From contig JAZBRS010000077.1 of assembly GCA_037176725.1 (NCBI GenBank), positions 4,216,001-4,280,000 on the forward strand: 64,000 nt of DNA. The letters are read 5' to 3'. Of the stretch, positions 19,695 to 28,924 are shown in pieces. Source of the stretch: Posidonia oceanica. Taxonomy: Eukaryota; Streptophyta; Magnoliopsida; Alismatales; Posidoniaceae. The notes beneath the pieces were generated by a model. It was given only the letters and a program-made list of their open reading frames with translations, was not told the DNA's origin and ran no database searches. The first letter of the stretch is position 1. Every line of letters begins with the position of its first letter. The position numbers were made by a program, and so were the translations under genes.

Positions 19695-22640
19695 CTAGGA
19701 GGTCAAGTCCGCCTTAGGTTGGCTCTTTTTGGCAAGGGGAGGGGTAGTTCTGGCAGGCTCTAAGGGGGTAGTGGCAGGAAGTTGGGTTACTACAGGTTGG
19801 GTAGGGATTTGGCTAGCTACAAGTTGGTCTGGAGTTGGATCTACTATGGGTTGGCTAGAGGGTGGGGGCATAACAGGTCTAGGGTGAGTTGGCCTAATTG
19901 CCGGTGTTGGGGGCCTGTAAACCCTCCCCGATCGTGTTTCTTCCGCGCACATCTCTGTGGCGTAGCTGTAAGGGACGCGATGGGTGTCCAGGGTCAAATC
20001 AATGACGACTGGAGCACGTGTTGCGAGCACAGGAGAGGTTACAGGGGGACCTATGGGGTACTGAGGTTTCTCTAGAAGGTATGGTTGTTGGGGTGGGAAG
20101 GCTGGGGCAGGTTGAGGTCTGCCTAGAAGGTGTAGCTGAGGTCGCCCTAAGAGGTGGATGGGGGAACTAGGCTGGGCCCTAGCTAGAAGGTGCACAGGGG
20201 ATTGAGCTTGGGGAAGCACGGTGGGAGGCGCGAGAGGGCGCTCCGGCCTGGCACGCGGTCGGATCAAGTGAATTCCCGACTCGGAGCCGGCAACTGCCGC
20301 GAGATAGAGACTGACTGGGAAAGGCTCAGAGATGTCAGAGATGAGATCAGAAGGGTCTACCACAGAGGTAGCAGGCCCAGAAGGAAAGACAGAATGGACG
20401 CCTGAGGTTCCCGCCCCTCCCGGATAAGAGTGCTCCGGTAAGGGTTGGCGGGTGATGCCAGAATGAGGGGGAACAGCTGAGTGTGCAGATGCATGAGTGT
20501 GTGCTTGGGTGGATGCCTCGTGCGTGTCGATCACAATCGTTCTCGATTCGATCAAGTCCTGAATAGCGTTCCGCAGGGAGAAGCAATTGTCCGTCGAATG
20601 CCCGACACTTCGATGGAAATTGCAGAAGAGGTCCGACCTAAACCAATGCGGCAGAGGACTTGGTGGCGGACGAACCTCCGGGAACTTCAGGAGCGATGCA
20701 GCCTTTGGCAAGATGACCGTGAGCGGTTCCACCAGTGGGGCCAATCTCCGCTTCTCAATGGGTGGCCTTCTTTGCCTCTGGTATGAGCCTTGCTGAACCG
20801 GTGCGGCAGGATAGACCGGTCTAGCGGTGGTAGTGATGTGTGGTGTGTGTGGATTCCTAGGTGCAGGGGCGTACACCATCTGAGCTGGGGCAGGCCGGGA
20901 TGGCAAGCGAACAGGCACAGCAGGGGAGTCGACGAATGCAATAGCGGGTTTCGACGAATCCTTCCTCTTTGGGCGGTTGTTGCTGCTGCTGCTGTTGTTG
21001 TTGTTGTTGGAGGCGCTGCTGTTGGCACTGTTACTGCTGATCACTGCCTGCTTAGCGAACGCAGAGAGAGCTGGGAAGTTGCCACTCCGCAAAGAACTCT
21101 CCACGCGCGCTCCAGCTCTGATGAGTGCCGCAAAAGTAGTGACTGGTTGAATGCTAAGCAGAGCTCCGAGAGACGGCTGCGCCCCCTTGATAACGATCTC
21201 GATAGACTCCTCGTTAGAGGGTCTATCTCGAACCTGAGAGGCAAGGGCGCGCCAGCGGCCGACGTACTCCCCGAACGGCTCGCCAGAATTCTGCTTGATT
21301 GCGATCAAGTCCACCCTCTTTGGGACCAGATCGAGGTTGAAGGAGTATTGTTCCAAGAACGCCTGACTGAGGTCGTTCCAAGTCTTGATGGCTGACATGT
21401 CGAGTGATGTAAACCACTTGAGTGCCGGCCCGGTCAAACTCTTCTGGAACAGGCGGATCAGCAACCTCTCGTCAGCCTGAAGCTGAGCGAGATCACCGCA
21501 ATACGCCTTCAAGTGTGCTACGGGGCAGCCCCTACCATTATACTTCTCGAAGTCCGGGATCTTGAACTTCGGAGGGAGTACCGCCTCTGGAAAGCAGCAG
21601 AGGTCTCGGAATTGGTAGGTCTGGTGCTCAGTACCCTGCACTAGTCGTAGTGCCTTCTCCAAGACGTCCATCCGGTTATTGATGGGGTCTGGGATTGCTG
21701 CTGTAGGAGAGGGATCAGCAGGGGTAGTGAGCACATACGCCGAATGGGTCGCACCTAAGTGCTCCTCCGGATCTACCATAGCGTCGCCTGGTGGAGCAAC
21801 GGGATGGCCGGCGTATCCGTGCTGGGGGACTATGTATGCAGGAGTGTATGCAGGATGCTGGACTTGATGCAGAGGAGAAGAGTAGATGCCATGCTGTGCT
21901 GTGATAGGGGTAGGATGACGGAGCACCAGTTGCTGTATAGGCGGGGTGCCAGACAGCGAGCCAGTGAGGTACTGGGCTCCAGCCGGTCCAAAGGACTGAC
22001 CACCAGAGGGAAGTGGAGCATGCTGTGCCAAGTGTTGTGCAGCAGGAGGCGGTAAACGAGCCCCCATCGTCGGAACCGTGAGCAGTTGAGACGATGGTCG
22101 AGGCGGAGGTGTGGAGGTCGATGCATGGAATGCAGGAACTGGCCTCAGAGGAACCTCAGGAACGACAGGAATAGAAGAAGGACGAACTGATAGAGCCATG
22201 CCCTGCAGTTTCTGGGCAAGCTCCATCAGGTGCTGGTACTGCGCCTCGGGTGTCTCGCCAGTGGGGACGCTGAAGTGTAGTGCCGGCGAAGGCTGAGAAA
22301 CAAGTGGCACGGACACAGACTGTCCGGGAGGGAAGGATTCTACAGCAAAGGTCGCAGCGACGGTGGAAGGGATGTCGAAAGCGACGTATCCCTGGGATGG
22401 AGGGGGCAGTGGCGTCTCCGAAACGCGAGTAACGGTCGTCAAGATGGACTCGACGACTGGATCCGGAGGAAGGGATGCTTGCCACTGTCCCGGGACGTAC
22501 TGAGAACCTAGAGACGTCAGGGGAGGAAACCCTGGCGTCGGAGGGGGAACAAGGGGGACAGAAGGAGCAACCGGAGGGGCCGAAATGGAAACACCCTCCG
22601 TGACAGGAGTGAAAAGAGGCTCACTAACGTACTGGGCCAT
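19695..22640 (-). CDS. gag: Gag of element A
   Basis: 981 residues from the ATG at 22640. I chose it because the in-frame sequence upstream to 22763 has no ATG, the context AGCAATGGC is good, and B and C share the start (MAQ..SEP). The N-terminal ~340 residues are Pro/Ser/Thr-rich. The capsid-like Retrotrans_gag core is at about 345-494 (FRDLCCFPEAVLPPKF, KSLTGPALKWFTSLD, TWNDLSQAFLEQYSFNLD). An Asn/Ser run lies at about 537-555. A zinc knuckle CNFHRSVGHSTDNC (about 673-686) has His in place of the second Cys, as in B and C. It should form the virus-like particle and bind element RNA. The terminal TAG (19695-19697) stands where B reads CAG in LKKVKVDIS context, so the ancestral gag was fused in frame to protease. 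Confidence 0.9.
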   Translation of the reverse strand: MAQYVSEPLFTPVTEGVSISAPPVAPSVPLVPPPTPGFPPLTSLGSQYVPGQWQASLPPDPVVESILTTVTRVSETPLPPPSQGYVAFDIPSTVAATFAVESFPPGQSVSVPLVSQPSPALHFSVPTGETPEAQYQHLMELAQKLQGMALSVRPSSIPVVPEVPLRPVPAFHASTSTPPPRPSSQLLTVPTMGARLPPPAAQHLAQHAPLPSGGQSFGPAGAQYLTGSLSGTPPIQQLVLRHPTPITAQHGIYSSPLHQVQHPAYTPAYIVPQHGYAGHPVAPPGDAMVDPEEHLGATHSAYVLTTPADPSPTAAIPDPINNRMDVLEKALRLVQGTEHQTYQFRDLCCFPEAVLPPKFKIPDFEKYNGRGCPVAHLKAYCGDLAQLQADERLLIRLFQKSLTGPALKWFTSLDMSAIKTWNDLSQAFLEQYSFNLDLVPKRVDLIAIKQNSGEPFGEYVGRWRALASQVRDRPSNEESIEIVIKGAQPSLGALLSIQPVTTFAALIRAGARVESSLRSGNFPALSAFAKQAVISSNSANSSASNNNNNSSSSNNRPKRKDSSKPAIAFVDSPAVPVRLPSRPAPAQMVYAPAPRNPHTPHITTTARPVYPAAPVQQGSYQRQRRPPIEKRRLAPLVEPLTVILPKAASLLKFPEVRPPPSPLPHWFRSDLFCNFHRSVGHSTDNCFSLRNAIQDLIESRTIVIDTHEASTQAHTHASAHSAVPPHSGITRQPLPEHSYPGGAGTSGVHSVFPSGPATSVVDPSDLISDISEPFPVSLYLAAVAGSESGIHLIRPRARPERPLAPPTVLPQAQSPVHLLARAQPSSPIHLLGRPQLHLLGRPQPAPAFPPQQPYLLEKPQYPIGPPVTSPVLATRAPVVIDLTLDTHRVPYSYATEMCAEETRSGRVYRPPTPAIRPTHPRPVMPPPSSQPIVDPTPDQLVASQIPTQPVVTQLPATTPLEPARTTPPLAKKSQPKADLTS

Positions 22641-22925
22641 TGCTGACCTAGATCGCGTGAGAATAGGGCTGCGACGAGTGTTCAAGTGGTGAGTCCTAAG
22701 AGGAGCTATCGTCACAAATGTGGATAGCTCAGAGGGGGAATGGTCGCGAATGAAGTCGCACAAGGGGTGTCAACGAGGGTCGGTACTCGAGCTCTGGCAA
22801 AGGGAAACTCGCTTACCGATCACGCTGACACAACAGAAGGAAATTAGGGGTTAGAAACTATAAGATGAATGCAAATGAGTTAGTTAAATGGCATGAATGA
22901 TATGCATGCTTTCTAGTATGCCCCC
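22641..22925 (-). other. Leader of element A adjoining gag
   Basis: The segment just upstream of the gag ATG is similar in A, B and C even at the nucleotide level (a TCACGCGATCTAGGTCAGCA-like phrase), but has no in-frame ATG in A. It is probably untranslated. Confidence 0.45.
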
Positions 22926-23226
22926 CTCACCTAACTAGTGTTTCCTAGCAAGGTTGTCTACTTCGGGTATCCCTGGGTGTACGGGTCACCGACTCAGGTC
23001 AGAACATTAGGTTCCCTGTCTAACTCCCGGCCCAAAGCTCAGGAAATGACAGGGTGGTGCGTTGGTGGCCTCTACCCTGCCAAAGCGTGGGTGGTACCCT
23101 CTAGTAACACCGACATGACCCCCGGACGAGGGGGGACAGACCGACTGACTCGTGCCACGCCCAAAGCGGTGGAACAAGAAGCCGGGACCGTCCTTCGCAA
23201 ACTAATAGGTGGACTCAGATGAGAAG
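22926..23226 (-). other. Conserved 5' leader block of element A
   Basis: Strongly similar to B 55086-55385 and to C 44080-44373 (C on the other strand): ACTAGTGTTTCCTAG, GGGTACGGGTCACCGACTC-like, GTACCCTCTAGTAACACCGA, CATGACCCCCGGACGAGGGG, GGGACCGTCCTTCG, GGTGGACTCAGATGAGAAG. It is an untranslated region between PBS and gag, the usual place for dimerisation and packaging signals. Confidence 0.65.
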
Positions 23227-23948
23227 AATGCATGCCCTATATGATGCTTATGCGAATGCTTAAAGTCTTTTATCTTGCGTATTTTATTAACCAGAGGGAG
23301 TGAAGGATTGTTCAGAGTCCCTAGTTGCTCCTAGGAGTTCTTTTTACTTGCGGTTTTTAGTTAACCATGGGGAGAGCAAACAAGTTTCTACTATTCTAGG
23401 CATGGCATGTGCGAAAGGGAAGAAAATCAGTCAAGCATGGCAGGCAGACAATCATACAACAAAACAAAAGGCAAGTGCATGGCATGTGCAAGTGTTTGTG
23501 AGCATAATGGTGAAGAAAAACATTCATTGAGTCAAAAGGCATGTATGCAAGGCATGTGCGTGCGTAGTGACATAGCAAAGGTGTAAAAGAAGCATTCAAC
23601 ATCCAAAAAGCATGTATTGTTGCCAAACAAGTATGTAGACATGCAATGTGCGATAACTAAAGCAGTAATAAGCAAGTAAGGTAAGGAAAGTAAAGACAAG
23701 TAAGCTGTAAAGGAAGTAAGAGCATAAGCAAGACAATAAGTAAATAAACAAGCAGAGAAGCAAAGCCAAGCGAAAGGGAGCGCAAACTGAGGCGAAAGAG
23801 GTGCAAAACCTAAGCAAAGTAGCCACAAAGCGACTTTCTAGGAGTTTGCACAGAAAAACGAGCGAAGCAGGCAAAGAAGGCACACAAGGCAGACAAGGCT
23901 GCAAAACAGGCGAGCAAAAAGCCAGGAACGAAAGCCGGAGTCTAGTCA
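23227..23948 (-). other. Remainder of the 5' leader of element A
   Basis: A-rich non-coding sequence with AAGCAAGTAAGGTAAGG-like words and GCAAAGGCACACAAGGC-like text. Similar in position to B 55386-55946. No gene seen. Confidence 0.5.
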
Positions 23949-23966
23949 TCCCTAGCAGAGTCACCA
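23949..23966 (-). promoter_or_regulatory. Primer binding site of element A
   Basis: Coding strand TGGTGACTCTGCTAGGGA begins one base after the 5' LTR end (GCTACA at 23968). C has TGGCGACTCCGCTGGGGA and B TGGTGACTCCGCTGGAG at the equivalent sites. Tat/Ogre PBSs of this type are usually assigned to a tRNA-Arg; I have not verified the tRNA. Confidence 0.75.
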
Positions 23967-23967
23967 C

Positions 23968-26900
23968 TGTAGCAATCCCGATCGGAATCAGGCTCGCTAT
24001 TTAGCGGCGATTGGATCCGAGGAAGAGGCTCGACTCGAAAACGCTTAAAATCGAGGAGAAAAGAGAAAGATAAGACAAATCAGAGTCGCCACCATGTCTA
24101 TTAACGGGAGACAAGGAAAACCGGGGGAATGCGTGAATTAACACGCAAAACCAAGCAAGGAATGCAAAGCAAAGCAATGCAAAGGAAACAAATGCAAATT
24201 CATGCAAATGAGATGACTCTAGCCTAGGATAAGGGCAGTACGGTCATTGCGGGCCAAAAGACAGGGCAAGGACTCCTGTTACGTGCGGGGAAGGTGTTAG
24301 GCACCCCCGACACGCCCGAGAATCGGTCTTTCTAGGCTTACGCTCGCATACGCAGGGAAATGCAGGATTGAATGCCTATGTGCCTATGAATGCCTAAATG
24401 AATGCTCAAGGTGTGCTCTAGGTGGAGAAATGCAGGGCAAGGAAGTAAACGTGCTGTCTAAGTGCTCAGCTACGCTGTCCGTGTTCCGAACTAGGCGAAA
24501 CCTAGCTCATGAGAACTCCAGGCAGTAAGCATCACAGCCCTATATGCAAATGCAAGCGAAAAAAACAAAACAACGGTAAAACCATGCAATGCAATCGACA
24601 TGCAAGAGAAAACGGCGTAAAAAACGCAAAACGAGGCGAAAAACAAGAAAGCGCGCAAAACGGTGCAAAAGGACAAGATCGGCACGCAAAACGGGCAAGA
24701 AAGCAAGGCGGCACGTAAATCGGTGCAAAAGACGATGTCGGGCACGCAAAACTGTGCCAAAAACAGGGCGAGCGCGCAAAACGATGCGAAGACAAAGCAG
24801 GCATGCAAAACGGTGCCAAAACGAGAGCGGGCACGCAAAACGGTGCCAAAAACTGCGAGATAAAGACCTCGGAAAAAGCCGTGCAAATGCAAATGCAAGG
24901 AAAAGATTAGAGGGAGTAAAAGGAGAAGCAGAACAGCGCATGTGTGAGAACAGGCACTGTTCGGGGCCACACAGAGTAGGTGTGAAGACCTACAAAGGGG
25001 GGAGTGAGCAAACGGGGGGATTACCACCTCTTTTGTGATCATTTCCCACTAAACCGTTCCACGATGTGTCTCGCATGCTGCCCAAAGCTCGCGATGCGAT
25101 CGAATCGTGGAAAAAGGGGGAAGAAAGTCACATTAAGTGGTAAATCCAGGGAAAACTCAATACGAAACACATAGGGAAACGCGAAGTGGAGATCTGAGTT
25201 GACAAGCAGAAAGGGGAGTTCCTATTCTACATGCTCAAAGAGACAGAAATCGAAAACGAGGAAAACTATGCAAATGGCATGCAAATGAATGCAATGCAGG
25301 AGTTCAGGAGGACGTACCTAGAAATCCGGGGGCCTGATCTGAGATCTGTTTGGTCCATGCTGAAGGGCGCTTTGCTGCGGTCGCCTGGGCAGCTTACTTG
25401 AGAAGATCCAACGGCCGGATCGGAAGATATCGCAGCTTCAAGGCAGGAAGGCAAAATCAGAAACATGCAGGGATGCAGAATGCAATTTCATATGGTAAAA
25501 TGCATGCAATTAAATGAACTAATTTAGGGTAGGACTTATATGCAAAAATAAAAAACAGAGGGGCTAAAATGCAAAATAATACAACAGCACAGCACAGTAA
25601 TAGGACTAGAAAGAAAATACTGAAAAGCATGAATAAAAGCTGCAATTTAGCATGGTTTTTAATTAAAAACTAAGCATATTAAAGGGACAGAGGACTGAAA
25701 CGCAAAAATTAAAAAACTTAAGGCAAACATGCAATATCTGCACAGAAATCTTATAACTAAGAAAATAAATGCACAGTGATTTGCCGGCGGTGGCTGGCAC
25801 TGTAGCAGTGAGCCACCGGCACTCACCACCGCCGACACAGGGGGCTTGGGGAGGCGCGAGACGGCGGAGGACATAGCCGGCGACCGTGCGGAGCTCTGGG
25901 AATCGTCGGGAGTCCGTTCTGCTGGGCGGAGCATCCGGAGATCAGGGGACCGGCGCCGGAGAAGACGGGAAGACCGGTGAGCTGCAGGAGCGTCTGGAGG
26001 GCTTGGAAGCTTACTTCTAAGGGGTTGAGAAGCAACAGGGGGAGAAGAGGGAGCTGAGGGCGTGAAGAAATACCTGGCTCCGCGCCTGGAACGTGCTCCC
26101 GACCTCAGCAGTATCGGGGCTGGCTGGCGAAGTTCGTGCGGTTGCAGCGGCGACTGTCGGGCGCTCGCGGAGGTTGGGGCTGGCTCAGAGCAAGCTTCCG
26201 GTGCTTCCCAGACATCCGGACGCGAGCTCCGAAGCTCGGGCAGCGATTCGACACTTTTTGGGTTCAGCAGAGTGACTGGAGGTGGGGGGGAGCGTTGTTG
26301 CTCGTCTGGTTGGATGGAACCCTCCGGGAGGTAGCTGGAGATCCGGGAAGTGATTTTGGATGGTTGGTTTGCTGTTCTGGAGAGTGTAGAGGGAGATTGA
26401 AGGCGGGTTTGATTTCTGGTCCAGAGGAGGGGTAAGTGTTTGTTGTGGAGTTCTTGCTCTGTGGTGAGCGAGAGGGCTGAAGGTCAGGTGCTTTGGGAAG
26501 GTGGATGTCTGGTGATTATCTGGGTGGAGTTTGGTGGGAAACAGCGAGCTGTGGTGGAGGGAATTGTGGGAGGATCGGTGTTGGGTTGCAGGTGGAGTTT
26601 CAGGTGGATTTCTGGGGTGGTTTCAGTGGTGAAAAGGCAGTGGGATGGCGGGAGATGAAGGTTGGTAGTTGGGTGAGATTGGGGAAGCAACTGGGAAGAG
26701 TGTGGTGGCTTGAGGTGGGTCTGGCTTGCTGGAAAGGGAAGAGGAAGGTTTGCTGCGGATTTTAGCAGAGGAAGGGGAGGGAACTGCTGAAGGGAGGCTG
26801 GAGAATTGGAGGCTCTCTCCGGGATGCTGAAGACTCTCTCAGGCTCTCTCTTCTGCTCTCTCTTCTCTCTGGAATTGGAAGATGAAGAGGAGAAGGAGGA

Positions 26901-28919
26901 GGTCGCATAGGTGGGGAGAAGGCTCTGAATTCTGGTTTGGGATTGCTCTCTCAGGGTTTTTCGATCGCTCGCTCGGATTGCCAACTCTCTCTGATCCGAA
27001 GGAAAGAATGGAAGCTTATATGAGGAGGAGGTGGCTGCTGGCGCGCTGCTGAATTTCAAATTCCACCGGCGGCCACTGCAGCAGACAAGAGATGGCGAGG
27101 CGACTGGCATTGAAAGCCTCCGGAATTGGTGCTGAGATGGAAGAGAGGCGGCGAGCTGCTGTAGGCTGAAAAGATGGAAGCTTGAATTTCAAATGGAGGA
27201 GGGAATACTGCAGCAGCTGCTCGCGGGAGGAGAAAACCGGTGGAAAACACAGAAGGTTGAGGAAGAAGAAGGAAGAAAGAGGCCGGACTGTGGGCCAAAA
27301 AGAAAAAGAAAAGAAATAAGGAGAAGGGGGGAAACGGGTTGACGGGCCCAGTAAGGAAAAAAGGAAATAAAAATAAGAAGGAAGAAAGAAGGAGAGGGAA
27401 AAGAAGAGAAATAAAATAGGGAAAAATAAATAAAAAATAAGTAAAAATACCAGAAAGGTTGTGATGTAGATTAGGATTTTAATTAAATTTTTTAATGGCC
27501 ATTTTGGGTTGATTAATGTGTTTTGGGCTTGATTAGGGTTTTAGGGTTTTGGTTTTGCTTTTAATTGGTTTTCACTTGATTAAATGTTTGTTAAACCTTG
27601 TTTTAAATTGTTTTAAAAATTGTGTTTCCCTTGTTAGATACTCAGGACATTGATTAGGATTTTTTTAGGATTTATTTTTGTATTAATCAGGATTGGTTTT
27701 AGGTTTTTAAGTCTTAGTCTTCTTAGGGTTTTTTCTTTCTTAAGTCTTTTAAATTATGCTTTGATTTTTACTTGTTGATTTTTCTTGAGATTTTTTTAGT
27801 TAGATTTTTCTGGTTTGATAGGGTGTTTTTAAATCTTTTAAGTGTGTTTTTCTTTTCCCTTTTTTAATTAAGTTTTTATGTTGTTCTTCTTATGTTTATT
27901 AGGTTAAGTCTTTTGCTTCTTTAATTACTTGTTTTAGTGTTTGTTTTTTAATTCTTCTTTTTAGGTTTTGTTTTTTTTAATTCTTTTGATGGGGTTTTTA
28001 CTTTTGGTAGGTTTTGGTTTTATTTTAGTTTTTTCCTTGATTTTTCAGTGTTTTCTTTTGATTTGTTTTGCATTTTTTAGCTTGCTTGGTTTTCCTTTTA
28101 GTTTGATTTAGTTAAGTTTAGGTTTTTAATTGCTTGTTTAATGTTTTTTAATTGTTTTTCTTGGGGTTCTGATTTGTTTCTTTTATGTTTTGGGGTTTTA
28201 CAGATTTTTAGGGGTTTTTATGGATTTTTGCAAGAGAAGGCAAAGGAAAAGAGAAGGAAGAAGGAAAAGGGGAAAAAGAGGGAAATAAAAGGAAAAGAGA
28301 TAGGTTGGAGAGAAATGATTTTTAAAATTCAAGAAAAAAGCTAAAAATAAAGTAAAAATAGGAATAAGATAGAGAAGGGATAGAAGTACAAAGGGGGCCC
28401 ACAGCCAGGCCAGAAAAAGGGCAAAAAGGGGATGAAAAGAGAGATGATAATCAGGAGAGAGAGAGGAGAGAGAAAATGATAATCCCAGAGAGAGAAAAGG
28501 ATAATTTGGATGAAAGGGGGGCTTAAGGGTCTTGGAATGGGGTGAAAATTGGTGAGTGGGTAGTCTAGGATTTGAGGTGTTGGTCCTGAAGTTTTGGTTT
28601 GATTCTAAGAAGGTTTTGGAGGGGTTTTAAGGTGTAGAAAAAGGGGAGTTTTGCCTAGGTTTTCTAGGGTTTTTGGGAATGGTCTAGGTTTGGAAATTTC
28701 TAGGTTCTTGGGTAGGCTTGTTAAGTGGGTGTTGGTGGGTTTTCCTATGGGTTTTGGTTAGGTTTCGAGCTTGGGAAGAGGGGCAAAGGCTTAGGTCAAG
28801 ATGGGCTGATTTTGGAGGGTAAAGAAGAGGATTAGGGTTTGGTTTTGGTTTGGGTTTGAGTCCAGCAATCATTAGGAGGGCCCCAAATGGTCCAAGCCTG
28901 CCCAGATGGGGTGTCAACA
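23968..28919 (-). repeat. 5' LTR of element A (4,952 bp)
   Basis: Copy of 2627-8398 starting TGTAGCAATCC and ending GGGGTGTCAACA, lacking the 821-bp segment that corresponds to 4111-4931. The TATA-like site is at 27015-27022, the conserved block at 24268-24328, and the GC-rich putative leader at about 25780-27250. Most differences from the other LTR are transitions. No gene seen. Confidence 0.92.
27015..27022 (-). promoter_or_regulatory. TATA-like box in A 5' LTR
   Basis: CATATAAG on the coding strand, followed by CAGAGAGAGTTGGCAATCC. This copy would drive the element's genomic transcript. Confidence 0.42.
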
Positions 28920-28924
28920 CATGC
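28920..28924. repeat. Target-site duplication CATGC (right copy) of element A
   Basis: CATGC directly follows the LTR end CAACA and matches 2622-2626. Confidence 0.9.

Larger units (their letters stand above)
2627..28919 (-). mobile_element. Element A: 26.3-kb near-intact Tat/Ogre-type Ty3/Gypsy retrotransposon
   Basis: Complete element read on the minus strand: 5' LTR 23968-28919, PBS 23949-23966, leader, gag-pro-pol frame 22640-13887, extra ORF 12354-11152, tandem arrays 8937-10860, PPT hairpin 8399-8447, 3' LTR 2627-8398. Both LTRs run TG...CA (TGTTGACACC to GCTACA on the coding strand) and the whole is flanked by CATGC. By eye, the LTR stretches 2627-3120 and 23968-24461 differ at 9 of 494 positions, mostly transitions, so the insertion is younger than element C. 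It lies inside the solo LTR, itself inside element B. Four stop codons in the polyprotein and one in the extra ORF suggest this copy is not autonomous now. Confidence 0.93.

Noticed and set aside
22641..22763. Extension of A gag upstream to 22763
   Set aside because: The in-frame segment has no ATG (the frame opens with TTG), and B and C share the MAQ start at 22640.
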